A stretch of DNA of 64,000 nucleotides from Rhodospirillales bacterium (GCA_027315365.1 DAHUYF010000029.1:1-64000), one strand, 5' to 3'. Counted from the first letter of the stretch, positions 26,269-35,433 are shown. The notes: generated by a model from the letters alone, not told the origin. Made by a program: numbers and translations.

Positions 26269-27150
26269 TCAGGCGGCCCCCGCCTGCTGCGCCAGCCAGC
26301 CCTCGCAGCAGGCCTTGGCGAGCGCGCGCACCCGGCCGATATGGGCGGCCCGCTCGGTCACCGAGATGACGCCGCGCGCATCCAGCAGATTGAAGGCGTG
26401 GCTCGCCTTGATGCACTGGTCGTAGGCGGGCAGCGGCAGCGCCCGCGCCAGCAGCGCCTGGCACTCCTGCTCGGCGTCGGCGAAGTGGCGGAACAGCAGC
26501 TTGGTGTCGGCGAATTCGAAGTTGTACGCGGAGAACTCGATTTCGGCGCGCTTGAACACCTCGCCATAGCTGACGCCGGCGCCGTTGTAGTCGAGGTCAT
26601 AGACGTTCTCGACGCCCTGCACATACATGGCGAGACGTTCGAGCCCATAGGTGAGCTCGGTCGAGACCGGATCGCATTCTATGCCGCCGACCTGCTGGAA
26701 ATAGGTGTATTGCGACACCTCCATGCCGTCGAGCCAGACCTCCCAGCCGAGGCCCCAGGCGCCGAGCGTCGGGCTTTCCCAATCATCCTCGACGAAGCGG
26801 ATGTCGTGGCGCCGGCTGTCGATGCCGAGGGCCGCAAGGCTGTCGAGATAGAGACGCTGGCTGTCGGCCGGCGCGGGCTTCAGGATCACCTGGAACTGGT
26901 AGTAATGCTGCAGCCGGTTCGGGTTCTCGCCGTAGCGGCCGTCGGTCGGGCGCCGCGACGGCTGGACATAGGCCGCGCGCCAGGGCTTGGGACCGAGCGC
27001 GCGCAGCGTCGTGGCGGGATGGAAGGTGCCGGCCCCCATCTCGACGTCATAGGGCTGCAGGATGACGCAGCCTTGCGCGGCCCAATAGGATTGCAGCTTC
27101 AGAATCAATGCCTGAAAGCTATTCCCGGTCGCCGCGGCCCGCGCCACCAT
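26269..27150 (-). CDS. glyQ: Glycyl-tRNA synthetase alpha subunit
   Basis: A 293-residue catalytic subunit that activates glycine. It contains [20 protein letters not shown] at the start, [22 protein letters not shown] and [19 protein letters not shown], all class II GlyQ signatures. It heads the operon with glyS, ppdK and meaB. The short upstream gap (27151-27231) contains no visible T-box or other riboswitch. Confidence 0.96.
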   Translation of the reverse strand: MVARAAATGNSFQALILKLQSYWAAQGCVILQPYDVEMGAGTFHPATTLRALGPKPWRAAYVQPSRRPTDGRYGENPNRLQHYYQFQVILKPAPADSQRLYLDSLAALGIDSRRHDIRFVEDDWESPTLGAWGLGWEVWLDGMEVSQYTYFQQVGGIECDPVSTELTYGLERLAMYVQGVENVYDLDYNGAGVSYGEVFKRAEIEFSAYNFEFADTKLLFRHFADAEQECQALLARALPLPAYDQCIKASHAFNLLDARGVISVTERAAHIGRVRALAKACCEGWLAQQAGAA

Positions 27151-27231
27151 CCACTTGATCCGGAAAGACGTTTGAGATTGCGGCGCAACATAATCGCCTC
27201 CCCCTGGAGGGTCAAGGCGCGCGCCGGCAGC

Positions 27232-27420
27232 TTATTTGGGCAACGCCGGGTAACCCGGTATGGGCGTGCCATAAGTCACATCGACCGGCTGCCCGGCGCC
27301 GTTGCGCGGCGTATCGGGGCCCCAGGAAGGCGTTGCCGCACCGCAGCCGCCGAGCAGCAGGGCGAGCGTGCCAAGCCCCGCCAGCATCACCATCCTCCGG
27401 CTCACCAACCGGCTGCGCAT
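27232..27420 (-). CDS. Small lipoprotein
   Basis: A 62-residue protein with a lipoprotein signal: two arginine-rich residues, then VMLAGLGTLALLLGGC, with lipobox LGGC. The short mature part is rich in Pro and Gly (WGPDTPRNGAGQPVDVTYGT). I chose the ATG at 27420 because the signal begins there; a longer frame starts inside unlikely sequence. It lies 19 bases after a small membrane protein gene on the same strand. The function is unknown. Confidence 0.65.
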   Translation of the reverse strand: MRSRLVSRRMVMLAGLGTLALLLGGCGAATPSWGPDTPRNGAGQPVDVTYGTPIPGYPALPK

Positions 27421-27439
27421 GATCCAGCCTCCCGGCCGG

Positions 27440-27697
27440 TCAACGGCCCCAGGGGCAGTCCGTCCGCCCGCAAGAGGCAGCGCTGCGTGCCGCCACGTAG
27501 GCACCGCACCGGCCGCATTTGACGAGGTCTTCGGCCTCGATGCTCGCGGGCTTGCGCCCCGCCTGCTGGCGCCGCTTCACCTCGTCGCGCACCGCGCGCC
27601 GGATCTGTTCGACGCGGTTCACATAGCGGAAGCCGAACCAGACGAACGCGAAGAGCAGCAGGAAGAGCAGGAGCTTGGGCAGCGAGAAGCCGATCAT
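27440..27697 (-). CDS. Small membrane protein with C-terminal cysteine knuckle (PP0621-like)
   Basis: An 85-residue protein. It has one N-terminal membrane helix (KLLLFLLLFAFVWFGFRYV), then a basic linker, then a cytoplasmic four-cysteine motif CGRCGAYV...CGRTDCPWG that could bind zinc. The layout resembles the PP0621-type family found in many Proteobacteria. The correct ATG is at 27697; the long upstream frame is a GC-rich artefact. The role is unknown. Confidence 0.65.
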   Translation of the reverse strand: MIGFSLPKLLLFLLLFAFVWFGFRYVNRVEQIRRAVRDEVKRRQQAGRKPASIEAEDLVKCGRCGAYVAARSAASCGRTDCPWGR

Positions 27698-27741
27698 GGG
27701 CGGGTGTAGGAGAGCCTCCGGCCCGGGGTCAAGGCAGGCGC

Positions 27742-28596
27742 CTAAAGCCCGAAACGCGCCCAGATCAGCCGCTCCTCGAGCCGCGCCAGGAGATCGCCGG
27801 CGACCTCGCCGATGTCGAGCCGGCGCGGCAGGCCAAGGCGGGGCAGCAGCAGCCGGCGCCGCTCGGGCTCGATCACGCGCAGCCTGACCGTCTCGCCATA
27901 ACGCTGGCGCATCACGCTGCGCAGATCGCCGATGCCGTCGATCAGGCCGAGCTCGCAGGCGCGCCGGCCGGTGAAGACCTCGCCGCTGAAGAGGGTGCCC
28001 TCCTCCGCCTTGAGTCGGGCGCCGCGGCGCCCACGGACCATGTCCTTGAACACCTCGTGCATGTCGCGCTGGAGCGCGGTCAGTCGCTCGACGCCCTTGG
28101 GATCTTCGGCGAGGAAGGGATCGAGCAGTGATTTGTGCTCGCCCGCGGTATAGAGCCGGCGCTGCACGCCGAGCTTGCGCAGCGCTTCGGCGAAGCCGAA
28201 GCTCGCGCTGATGACGCCGATCGAGCCGACCAGCGAGGTTTCCTCGGCGAAGATCTCGTCGGCCGCCAGCGCCAGCCAATATCCCCCCGAGGCCGCGACG
28301 TCCTCGGCAAAGGCGATGACCGGCACATGCTTCTCCTCGGCAAGCTGCCGGATGCGACGGAAGAGCAGCGAGGACTGCGCCGGCGAACCGCCGGGCGAAT
28401 TGATCGCCAGGGCCACCGACCTCAGATGGCGCAGTGAAAAGGCGCGCTCGAGCGCGCCGGCGAAGCGGCGCAGCGACAGGCCGCGCGGCCCGCGCATGCC
28501 GATCAGCCCGTCGAGCCGCAGCACCGCCACCTGCGGCGTCCGGCTGCGAAAGCGCTCGATCGGGAGCTTCTCCAGGATGTCGTCGACGATGCTCAT
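27742..28596 (-). CDS. S49-family signal peptide peptidase (SppA/SohB-like)
   Basis: A 284-residue serine protease. The nucleophile Ser lies in EDVAASGGYWLALAAD and the presumed catalytic Lys in TAGEHKSLLDPF, in the order of the short SppA forms. SLVGSIGVISAS is the family beta-strand. No clear N-terminal membrane helix is seen, so it may act at the cytoplasmic face or associate through another partner. It degrades signal peptides or membrane fragments in known cases. It lies 44 bases upstream of the small membrane protein gene and is transcribed in the same direction. Confidence 0.85.
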   Translation of the reverse strand: MSIVDDILEKLPIERFRSRTPQVAVLRLDGLIGMRGPRGLSLRRFAGALERAFSLRHLRSVALAINSPGGSPAQSSLLFRRIRQLAEEKHVPVIAFAEDVAASGGYWLALAADEIFAEETSLVGSIGVISASFGFAEALRKLGVQRRLYTAGEHKSLLDPFLAEDPKGVERLTALQRDMHEVFKDMVRGRRGARLKAEEGTLFSGEVFTGRRACELGLIDGIGDLRSVMRQRYGETVRLRVIEPERRRLLLPRLGLPRRLDIGEVAGDLLARLEERLIWARFGL

Positions 28597-28656
28597 GCGC
28601 CTACTAGATGGGGATGCGCCCCTCGGATTGGCAAGCGGCGAGACCGCAACCGCTGG

Positions 28657-29415
28657 TCACGCCAGCACCAGCGCAGCACCGCCGCGCAACACGGCGTCGG
28701 CAGCCGGCGTGTAGCGCCCGTCCGCCTCGTGCAGGGTCAGTCCGGGGGTCAGGCGAGTCGGAGTTTCCACGCCTTTGCGCGCGCGCACGATGATGCGCTT
28801 GGCCGGCTTGTCGGGACCAGCCCAGAGCGGGAAGACGGTGATCTCGCCGGCGCGGCCCATGAGCTGCGCCAGCAGCTGCTCCATGCGGTCGGCGCGATGG
28901 ACGAAGGTAAGACTGCCCTTGGGCCGTACCATGGTAAGCGCGAAACGCACCCAGGCGGCGAGATCGGCCTCGCCCTCGACCGTCGCGGCGGCTTTGCCGG
29001 CGACCGGCGACGGCGAGGCCGCAGCGGACTCGAGAAAGGGCGGGTTCGCCAGGACATGGGAAAAGCTGCCGGGTTCGAGCCGCGGTGGCGGGTGCAGCAG
29101 GTTGCCGGCGATGATGCTGACCCGGCCGAAGAGATCGTTGAGCGTGACGTTCTCATTGGCGAGCTGCACGAGATCGCGTTGCGCCTCGATGCCGGTGATG
29201 CGGCAGCCTTCGACCCGCACCGCCAGGCAGAGCGCCGCCGCGCCCACGCCGCAGCCGATGTCGAGCACCCGGTCGACGGCGCTCGCCGGCACCGCGGCGG
29301 CAAGCAGGACGGGGTCGATCGCCGCGCGATATCCCGCGAGCGGCTGGCGCAGCTTGACCCGGCCACCGAGAAGCGTGTCCTCGCTGACCGGAAGCCCGGC
29401 GGCCGGCTTGCTCAC
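28657..29415 (-). CDS. TrmN6-type tRNA/RNA methyltransferase
   Basis: A 252-residue SAM-dependent N6-adenine methyltransferase. The GTG at 29415 overlaps the upstream gene stop (GTGA). It contains SEDTLLGGRVKLRQPLAGYR, typical of the TrmN6/YfiC group, then the SAM loop VLDIGCGVGAAALCLA, and NPPF (in HVLANPPFLES), the catalytic N6-adenine motif. TrmN6 modifies A37 of tRNA-Val in E. coli. Long open frames that fuse it to DNA at 30672 are artefacts. Confidence 0.82.
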   Translation of the reverse strand: MSKPAAGLPVSEDTLLGGRVKLRQPLAGYRAAIDPVLLAAAVPASAVDRVLDIGCGVGAAALCLAVRVEGCRITGIEAQRDLVQLANENVTLNDLFGRVSIIAGNLLHPPPRLEPGSFSHVLANPPFLESAAASPSPVAGKAAATVEGEADLAAWVRFALTMVRPKGSLTFVHRADRMEQLLAQLMGRAGEITVFPLWAGPDKPAKRIIVRARKGVETPTRLTPGLTLHEADGRYTPAADAVLRGGAALVLA

Positions 29416-29624
29416 TCCGGCTTCTCCCCCGCCCCGGCGAGCACGGCCAGCGCGCGGCGATGGTCTTCCTCGCGCACCATCATGCGTCGCTGGAGCGCGG
29501 AAATGCCGCCCTCGATCGCGGCGGTGTTCTGATCGAGGATGTAAGTCTCGATGCCGGCATCGGCGAGCAGCGCCTCCAGCCAGGACAGCCGCACGAGGTC
29601 GTTGGTGCGCAGCAATTCTTTCAT
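29412..29624 (-). CDS. DUF2007-type putative signal transducing protein
   Basis: A 70-residue protein that matches the DUF2007 pattern: MKELLRTNDLVRLSWLEALLADAGIE, then YILDQNTAAIEGG, then RRMMVREEDHRRALAVL. The domain is a ferredoxin-like alpha-beta fold. Its stop overlaps the methyltransferase start, so both are on one transcript. It is divergent from ispB. The biochemical role of this family is not settled. Confidence 0.8.
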   Translation of the reverse strand: MKELLRTNDLVRLSWLEALLADAGIETYILDQNTAAIEGGISALQRRMMVREEDHRRALAVLAGAGEKPE

Positions 29625-29754
29625 CGGGCTTGTCGACTTGTCGCGGCGACGGGCCTGGGCTTGACCGCCCCTCCCAGGCTTCTATGCTCGCCTGCGGGTA
29701 AGGCTCCGTCAAGCGATGGGCGACCGCAGCGGTGGGTGAGAAGGGGAAATCGGC

Positions 29755-30774
29755 GTGGCCCTGTTGGCAAGTGCGCGAGGCGAGGATGCCAAGAAGCCGG
29801 CGACGCTCGATGGCCTGACCGCGCTCCTGAAAGCCGATCTCGAGCGCGTCAACGGCGTCATTCTCGAGCGGATGCAGAGTCCGGTGGCGCTCATCCCACA
29901 GCTCGCCGGCCATATCATCGCCGCCGGCGGCAAGCGGCTGCGACCGATGCTGACGCTCGCGACGGCGCGGCTGTGCGGCTATCACGGCGAGCGCCATGTG
30001 GCGCTGGCGGCGGCAGTCGAGTTCATTCACACCGCCACCCTGCTGCATGACGACGTGGTCGACGCCAGCGACCTCCGCCGCGGCCTCGCCACCGCGAACG
30101 CCGTCTGGGGCAACAAATCCTCGGTCCTGGTCGGCGATTTCCTGTTCAGCCGCGCCTTCCAGCTCATGGTCGAGGACGGCTCGCTCAAGGTGCTCGCCAT
30201 CCTGTCCGAGGCCTCGGCGGTCATCGCCGAGGGCGAGGTGCTGCAGCTCGTCACCTCCAACGACATCGAGACCACCGAGGAGGCCTATCTCGCGGTGATC
30301 GCGGCGAAGACGGCGCAGCTCTTCACCGCGGCGAGCCGGCTGGGCGCGGTGCTCGCCGACCGCCCGGAAGCCGAGGAGGAGGCGCTCGCCGCCTACGGGC
30401 GCAATCTCGGCACCGCCTTCCAGCTGGTCGACGACATGCTCGACTATTCCGCCCGCCAGGTGGAGCTCGGTAAGACCGTGGGCGACGATTTCCGCGAAGG
30501 CAAGATCACCTTGCCCGTGGTACTCGCCTTGCGCCAGGCCAGCGAGCCCGAGCGCGCCTTCTGGCGACGCACGCTGGAGCAGCTCGACCAGCAGGACGAC
30601 GACCTGGGGCGCGCGATCGAGCTGATGACCCGGTACGGCACGCTGCGTGCCACGCTCGACCGCGCCCGGCATTACGGCGAGGCGGCGCGGCGCAGCCTCG
30701 CGCTGTTCCGCGACGGCGCCGAACGGCGGGCGCTCGAGGAGGCAATCGACTTCTGCCTCGCCCGCGGCTACTGA
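29755..30774 (+). CDS. ispB: Polyprenyl diphosphate synthase (octaprenyl/decaprenyl, quinone side chain)
   Basis: A 339-residue trans-isoprenyl diphosphate synthase. The first aspartate-rich motif is LLHDDVVDASDLRRG and the second is FQLVDDMLDYSA, with GGKRLRPMLTLATARL as the homoallylic substrate region. It builds the long prenyl tail of ubiquinone; tail length cannot be read from sequence alone. The start is a GTG at 29755; there is no clear upstream ATG. It ends 49 bases before tRNA-Pro. Confidence 0.9.
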   Translation: MALLASARGEDAKKPATLDGLTALLKADLERVNGVILERMQSPVALIPQLAGHIIAAGGKRLRPMLTLATARLCGYHGERHVALAAAVEFIHTATLLHDDVVDASDLRRGLATANAVWGNKSSVLVGDFLFSRAFQLMVEDGSLKVLAILSEASAVIAEGEVLQLVTSNDIETTEEAYLAVIAAKTAQLFTAASRLGAVLADRPEAEEEALAAYGRNLGTAFQLVDDMLDYSARQVELGKTVGDDFREGKITLPVVLALRQASEPERAFWRRTLEQLDQQDDDLGRAIELMTRYGTLRATLDRARHYGEAARRSLALFRDGAERRALEEAIDFCLARGY

Positions 30775-30823
30775 GCGCGCCGGGGGTTGCAGCGCCGCCG
30801 ATAACGCAGTATATCGCCACCGC

Positions 30824-30900
30824 CGGAGTGTAGCTCAGCCTGGTAGAGCACTGCTTTCGGGAGGCAGGGGCCGGAGGTTCGAATCCTCTCACTCCGACCA
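30824..30900 (+). tRNA. tRNA-Pro (anticodon CGG)
   Basis: A 77-base cloverleaf with the acceptor stem CGGAGTG/CACTCCG, D-arm AGCTCAGCCTGGTAGAGC, anticodon loop TTCGGGA (anticodon CGG), T-arm with GGTTCGAATCC, and an encoded CCA. A terminator follows six bases later. Confidence 0.97.
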
Positions 30901-30905
30901 GGATC

Positions 30906-30938
30906 AAGCCGGCTGTCGCCGCGAGACAGCCGGCTTTT
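30906..30938 (+). terminator. Rho-independent terminator after tRNA-Pro
   Basis: A 12-bp perfect stem AAGCCGGCTGTC/GACAGCCGGCTT with a seven-base loop, ending in a short T-run (TTTT including the stem). It should end the tRNA-Pro transcript and perhaps that of ispB. Confidence 0.8.
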
Positions 30939-30985
30939 CCTTGGCCGCGCGCCGGATCCCGCGGCGCCCCGTCGCGGCCCGGTTC

Positions 30986-31210
30986 CTACGCGGCTTCCTC
31001 GTGCGGGCCGGCGGACGCCTCCTCCTCCAGCGCGGCGATCTCGACGACGCGGTGGACCGGCTTGCCGATCGGACGGAAGCCGTTGCACGCCCCGGCATCG
31101 CCGGCCATGGCGGCTTCGAGCAACCGCTCGGCGTCGGCGGCGCTGTCGGCCGCCAAGTCGACATCGAAGTAGGTCGTGCGCGAGTATGTCAGGCAAAATT
31201 TTCGCGGCAT
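30986..31210 (-). CDS. Small hypothetical protein
   Basis: A 74-residue protein that starts MPRKFCLTYSRTTYFDVDLA and contains ADAERLLEAAMAGDAGACNG and KPVHRVVEIAALEEE. The hydrophilic profile, without a signal or membrane helix, suggests a soluble cytoplasmic protein. The codon pattern is normal for the genome and no other gene competes for this stretch. A possible AGGGAGG (reading leftward, GAAAGAGGGAGGTCAGC) ribosome-binding site lies before the ATG. The function is unknown. Confidence 0.6.
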   Translation of the reverse strand: MPRKFCLTYSRTTYFDVDLAADSAADAERLLEAAMAGDAGACNGFRPIGKPVHRVVEIAALEEEASAGPHEEAA

Positions 31211-31365
31211 GCTGACCTCCCTCTTTCGGGCATGTCCGCGCCGGTGTCAGGCGCAACGCGGATGTCAGGCAATGGTATTCCCCGCCACGGTCAAGACAAG
31301 CACTGCTTTGGCACATAGCGCCGCATCATTTCGCGCGATGCTCTTGCGCTCGCCGCGGCAGAAGA

Positions 31366-33264
31366 TCAGGTCTCGGGCTCGGAGCGCGATCCCCGCAGCT
31401 TGTCGCGCCAGAAGCGGATCGGACGGACCACGCGGCGGCGGTAGAGGATGGGGAAAGGATTGCGCGTCGGCGGCGCCGAGTAAGCCCGTGCATTGCTGAT
31501 GACCGCCGCACCCATGGTATCGAGCGCGATATAGCCGGACACGTCGTCGGCGCGCGGAATGCGGCGCGCACCGCGAACCACGATGGCGAGATTGCCGCCG
31601 CGCCGCGCCAGCCGACCGATCACGTCGAACATGGCATCGACCGGACGCGCCAGGACGAAATCGGTACGCGCGAGGTCGCCCAGCGTCATGCCGGGCTCGC
31701 GCGACTGCCACAGCTTGAAACCGGCATCGAGGCGGAGATAGCCCTTGATGCGCGCCCCGTCGGCAATGACGAGATAGAGCGGTTTGCCGGTCTCCTCCAG
31801 CGACGCGATCACCTCCTCGAGCGGTTCGGCCGCCTGGCGCAGCTCGAAATCGGCCGCCATCGCCTTGTCGGCGTGGCGGATGCGATAGGTGTTGGCCTGC
31901 AGCGCGTCGGGGACCTCGTGTCCCTTCTTGACCAGCTTCAGGGTATAGACGCTCTCCGGCAGCACCGCCCGGCGCACGCTGAGCGCAAGGGTCACGCCGA
32001 GGATCATCGGCACGATCACGTTGTAGTCGCGCGTCAGCTCGAACACCATGACGATGGCGGTGATCGCCGCGCCGGTCGTGCCGCCGAGCATGCCGGCCAT
32101 GCCGACGATGCAGAAATCGGTGACGTCGACGCCAAGGCTCGGGGCGACCAGCATCGTCACCGTGCCCATCACCCCGCCGAAGGCGGCGCCGATGACCAGC
32201 GAGGCCGAGAACACGCCGCCGCTGCCGCCCGAGCCGAGCGTCAGCACCGTGGCCAGCAACTTGGCGGCGAAGATCAGCGCGAAGAACCCGAGGGTGGCGA
32301 CGTCGCCCCTGAGCATGTCCTGCAGCGCGGCGTAGCTCGGCCCGGCAACGAAGTAGTGGCCGGTGCCGACCATCGTGCCATAGCTGAGCACCCCGACGAT
32401 CAGCATGCCGACGATGTGCTGGAGATAGGGGTTCGGCGTAATCCGCGCGAATTGCCGCTCGGCCCAGCCGAGCACGGCGATCATCGACCAGGAGGCGAAT
32501 CCCAGCAGGATGCCGAAAAGGAGGAACGGCACCAGGCCGAGCACGCCGGCGATGCGCAGATGCGTCGCCATCACCGTCTGCACCAGGAAGGTCGGCTGCA
32601 TGCCGTAGTAGAAGCGCGTGACGAAAGTGCTGGCGCCGGTAGCAATGGTCACCGGCAGCAGCGTGCGGGCGCTGATCTCGGGCAACATCAGCTCGATGGC
32701 GAAGACGATCGAGCCGAGCGGTGCGTTGAAGGCGCCGGCGAGTCCGGCCGCCGCCCCGGCGGCGACCAGGGTCATGCGCTGCCACTGCGCAAGATCGAGC
32801 AACCGCGAGAGGCGGGAGGCGAGAGCGGCGCCGATCTGCACGATCGCCGCCTCGCGCCCGACCGAGCCGCCGCTGGCGCTTTGCACGCCCGCAGCGAAGG
32901 ATTTGGCGAAGGCCGAGATGGTGCGGACGCGGCCTTCGCGATAGTAGATGGCGTCGATGATGTCGGAGACGCCCTGCCCGCGCCGATCAGAGGGCAGCGC
33001 CCGCATCAGCATGATCACCGCGATGCCGCCGATGGCCGGCGACAGGATCACCAGCGGACCCAGCCAACTCGCCGGCGTGTGCAGGTTCGGGTCGTAATAG
33101 AAGGACAGCGTGCCGAGCAGGAAGAGATTGTGGATGCCCGCCACCAGCGCGCGGAACAGCACCGAAGAGCCGCCGGCCAGCACGCCAACCGCCAGCGCGA
33201 CGAGCGACAGGCCGACCAACGCGATCGGCCGCCCCTCATGCCCGTGCTCGCTCTCGCGCACCAT
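31366..33264 (-). CDS. ClC-family chloride channel or antiporter with C-terminal CBS domains
   Basis: A 632-residue integral membrane protein with many hydrophobic helices. Ion-path motifs are recognisable: GRRGQGVSDI in place of GSGIP, GSVGREAAIVQIG for GREGP-type sequence, and GSGGSGGVFSASLVIGA for GxFxP. The last 150 residues form two CBS-like domains (DALQANTYRIRHADKAMAADFE and LARTDFVLARPVDAMFDVI), which may sense nucleotides. Variant first and third motifs suggest the ion selectivity may differ from the E. coli exchanger. Confidence 0.88.
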   Translation of the reverse strand: MVRESEHGHEGRPIALVGLSLVALAVGVLAGGSSVLFRALVAGIHNLFLLGTLSFYYDPNLHTPASWLGPLVILSPAIGGIAVIMLMRALPSDRRGQGVSDIIDAIYYREGRVRTISAFAKSFAAGVQSASGGSVGREAAIVQIGAALASRLSRLLDLAQWQRMTLVAAGAAAGLAGAFNAPLGSIVFAIELMLPEISARTLLPVTIATGASTFVTRFYYGMQPTFLVQTVMATHLRIAGVLGLVPFLLFGILLGFASWSMIAVLGWAERQFARITPNPYLQHIVGMLIVGVLSYGTMVGTGHYFVAGPSYAALQDMLRGDVATLGFFALIFAAKLLATVLTLGSGGSGGVFSASLVIGAAFGGVMGTVTMLVAPSLGVDVTDFCIVGMAGMLGGTTGAAITAIVMVFELTRDYNVIVPMILGVTLALSVRRAVLPESVYTLKLVKKGHEVPDALQANTYRIRHADKAMAADFELRQAAEPLEEVIASLEETGKPLYLVIADGARIKGYLRLDAGFKLWQSREPGMTLGDLARTDFVLARPVDAMFDVIGRLARRGGNLAIVVRGARRIPRADDVSGYIALDTMGAAVISNARAYSAPPTRNPFPILYRRRVVRPIRFWRDKLRGSRSEPET

Positions 33265-34092
33265 GCCGTCTCAACGTCCCTGTGTCCGCCGGCCGCCACC
33301 GGCGAGGCCGTCCCGCGCTCGGCCGCCCGATCCGCTCGGCGCGGTATATGGGGGCAACCTCGACCGGTCCAGTCCTCACGCCATCCTCTTCCCGATTAAA
33401 CACCCGCAATGTGGCAAGATTGCGCTAACGCTGCCGCATCCGAGCCCGACTCGACCGGGCGACGGCGCGCTCGGGCACCGTCGGGCCGCCGCCGGGCGGC
33501 GGCGGCGGCGGCGGCGCGGAAAAATCCGCGACGCGCCTGCCGGCGGCGGTTGGCTCCCGCACGAGATCGCAAAAATCGCTGCGGCACAGTCACTTTTCCG
33601 AACATCGGCGGCTGCGCGCGAGCCACTCGGCGCGCCGCGGCCGCAGCGCGAGAGATGGCGCGCACGCTTACGCAGGGCGGCCGGCGCGGCGAAATCGCGC
33701 TTTCGCGTAGCGTTTCTTTTCGAGGATCGATACAATTCTGTCGCTGCGGTACGTGCTCTGCGCGGCCGGCAGCTGTGCAACCAAACCGACGAAACCGGGG
33801 GCCGCTCAGCGATGAGCGGCCTCTTGTTGCCTGACGCTCGCGCCCGACCGCGCGCGTTCCGCGCGTCATCATCCGTCGCCATCCGCGCCGCGCGCCACAT
33901 CGCGCCTTGAATGCGGCGCCCGCACCTGCCGCTCGCTGCTCGCTGCCCGACATCCGAAGCACTCCTCGCAACAGCGATCGGCAAGTGCAGTCGAGCGCGG
34001 CGGCGTGCGGAAAATTAACAGATTATCATTGTAATTTCCGAGAAATCTAATGTTAGCAACTCAGCAAGGAGTTCCATTACACTCTTCTCGCC
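33265..34092. other. Gene-poor intergenic region upstream of rlpA
   Basis: This 828-base stretch contains open frames, but all are Arg-rich shadows with no recognisable domain. Around 33486-33520 there is a run of GCC/GGC repeats. Near 33800 lies a hairpin that could be a terminator, and TACAAT at 33731-33736 could be a -10 element. From about 34010 to 34090 the DNA becomes much richer in A and T and should hold the rlpA promoter. I see no gene here. Confidence 0.55.
33800..33827 (+). terminator. Candidate terminator hairpin in the rlpA upstream gap
   Basis: The stem GGCCGCTCA/TGAGCGGCC (9 bp, loop GCGA) is followed by TCTTGTT. The hairpin is strong but the T-run is poor. With TACAAT at 33731-33736 as a possible -10 element, it could end a short unannotated RNA of 80-90 bases. 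Confidence 0.35.
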
Positions 34093-34614
34093 ATGAGGTT
34101 GGCGGGTAAGCACAGGCGGGGGATTCCTCGGCTTCAGTCGTTCTTGGCGGCGCTGCTGTTGGCGGCGGCCGGTGCGTTGGGCGCGTGCACCGGGCCCGGT
34201 CCGGCAGCGCCGTCCGCCCTCGCCCTGCAACAACCGCTGTTGCCCTCGGCGCCGCCGACCGTCTATCCGAGCGAGTTGCCGAACTTCACCCAGCTCGGTC
34301 TTGCCTCCTGGTACGGCCGCGACTTCCACCGCAAGACCACGGCCAGCGGCGAGCGCTACGACATGCGCGACCTGACGGCGGCGCACCGCTCGCTGCCGCT
34401 CAACACCGTGGTGCGCGTGACCAACCTCAACAACAACCGCTCGGTGGTGGTGCGGATCAATGACCGCGGTCCCTTCGCCCGCGGCCGCGTCATCGACGTC
34501 TCACGCGGCGCGGCGGAGGTTCTCGGCATGACCAAGGCGGGCGTGGTGCCGGTGCGCGTCGAGGTCTTCGACGCCGATCAGTCGAAGAACCTCGCCCAGT
34601 ACATGGGCCCGTGA
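34093..34614 (+). CDS. rlpA: Septal ring lytic transglycosylase-type lipoprotein RlpA
   Basis: A 173-residue protein with a lipoprotein signal (SFLAALLLAAAGALGAC) and a double-psi beta-barrel domain. The signature is GLASWYGRDFHRKTTASGERYDMRDLTAAHRSLP, and the catalytic Asp region is VRINDRGPFARGRVIDVS. It degrades naked glycan strands in some bacteria. It ends soon after the barrel and lacks the C-terminal SPOR domain of longer RlpA proteins, so septal targeting may be weak. An AAGGAG motif lies about 20 bases before the chosen ATG. Confidence 0.9.
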   Translation: MRLAGKHRRGIPRLQSFLAALLLAAAGALGACTGPGPAAPSALALQQPLLPSAPPTVYPSELPNFTQLGLASWYGRDFHRKTTASGERYDMRDLTAAHRSLPLNTVVRVTNLNNNRSVVVRINDRGPFARGRVIDVSRGAAEVLGMTKAGVVPVRVEVFDADQSKNLAQYMGP

Positions 34615-34645
34615 CCCGGGTCGGCGCCTTCTTTCCGGGCTGCGC

Positions 34646-35410
34646 TCAGTTGGCGGTATAGCCGCCGTCGAAGACGAATTCGGCGCCGGTGACGAAGCGC
34701 GCCTCCTCCGAAGCGAGATAGACCGCCATCGCCGCCAGCTCCTCCGGGGTGCCGAGCCGGCCCAGGGGGACCATCGCCTTCATCGCCTGGAGCATGCGAT
34801 CGGGCTGGCGCGAGTCCGCGAGCATCTGTTCCACCATCGGCGTGTCGGTGTAGACGGGATGGATGGAGTTGCAGCGCACGCCGTTCTTGCGATGTGCGCA
34901 ATGCATCGCCACCGATTTGGTCAGCAGCCGCACGCCCCCTTTGCTCGCGCAATAGGCGGCGCTGTCCCGCGCGCCGATGAGACCCGCGACCGACGAGATG
35001 TTGATGATGGCGCCGCCGCCCGCCTTGGCGATCAGCGCGATGGCATGCTTGCAGCCGAGGAAGGGGCCGTCGAGATTGACCGCATGAATGCGGCGCCACT
35101 CCTCGAGCGTGGTGTTCTCGACGTTGCCGCGGGTGCCGATGCCGGCGTTGTTGACCAGCGTGTCGAGACCGCCGAAGGCGGTCGCCGCGGCGCCGAGATT
35201 GGCGACCCACTGCTCCTCGCTGGTGACGTCGTGAGCCAGGAAGATGGCCGCCGACCCGATGCGGCGCGCCGCCTCTTCGCCGCGGACCCGGTCGATATCG
35301 GCGATCGCCACCCATGCGCCTTCCGCGGCGAAGGCCTCGGCCATGGCGCGCCCCAGCCCGGAGGCGCCGCCGGTGATGAACGCCGCCTTGCCCGCAAGCC
35401 GCTGTCCCAT
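34646..35410 (-). CDS. Short-chain dehydrogenase/reductase
   Basis: A 254-residue SDR. The cofactor loop is ITGGASGLGRAMAE, the structural motif is NNAGIG, and the catalytic set is Ser in ISSVAGLIG, Tyr in AAYCASKGG and its Lys four residues on. The Asp after the second strand (IADID) suggests NAD preference. The substrate is unknown; the closest context is 3-hydroxyacyl or secondary-alcohol oxidation. It is the last gene of the operon with the MetE-like enzyme, another SDR and an acyl-CoA ligase. The ATG at 35410 is used, not the far longer open frame. Confidence 0.82.
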   Translation of the reverse strand: MGQRLAGKAAFITGGASGLGRAMAEAFAAEGAWVAIADIDRVRGEEAARRIGSAAIFLAHDVTSEEQWVANLGAAATAFGGLDTLVNNAGIGTRGNVENTTLEEWRRIHAVNLDGPFLGCKHAIALIAKAGGGAIINISSVAGLIGARDSAAYCASKGGVRLLTKSVAMHCAHRKNGVRCNSIHPVYTDTPMVEQMLADSRQPDRMLQAMKAMVPLGRLGTPEELAAMAVYLASEEARFVTGAEFVFDGGYTAN

Positions 35411-35433
35411 CACGCCCTCCCTTGCCGTGCCGA

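Noticed and set aside
28657-30672. 671-codon leftward frame ending with the TrmN6-like gene
   Set aside because: Most of it is opposite ispB. Only the part from 29415 leftward is a real gene.
31191-31275. Three copies of a TGTCAGGC word upstream of the small hypothetical gene
   Set aside because: Too short and unevenly spaced to call a repeat or a set of binding sites.
31873-33399. Long rightward open frame
   Set aside because: Antisense to the ClC gene, and rich in His, Arg and Glu with no domain.
33110-33984. Several open frames in the gap before rlpA
   Set aside because: All are Arg/Pro-rich, overlap each other on both strands and have no recognisable ribosome-binding site or domain.
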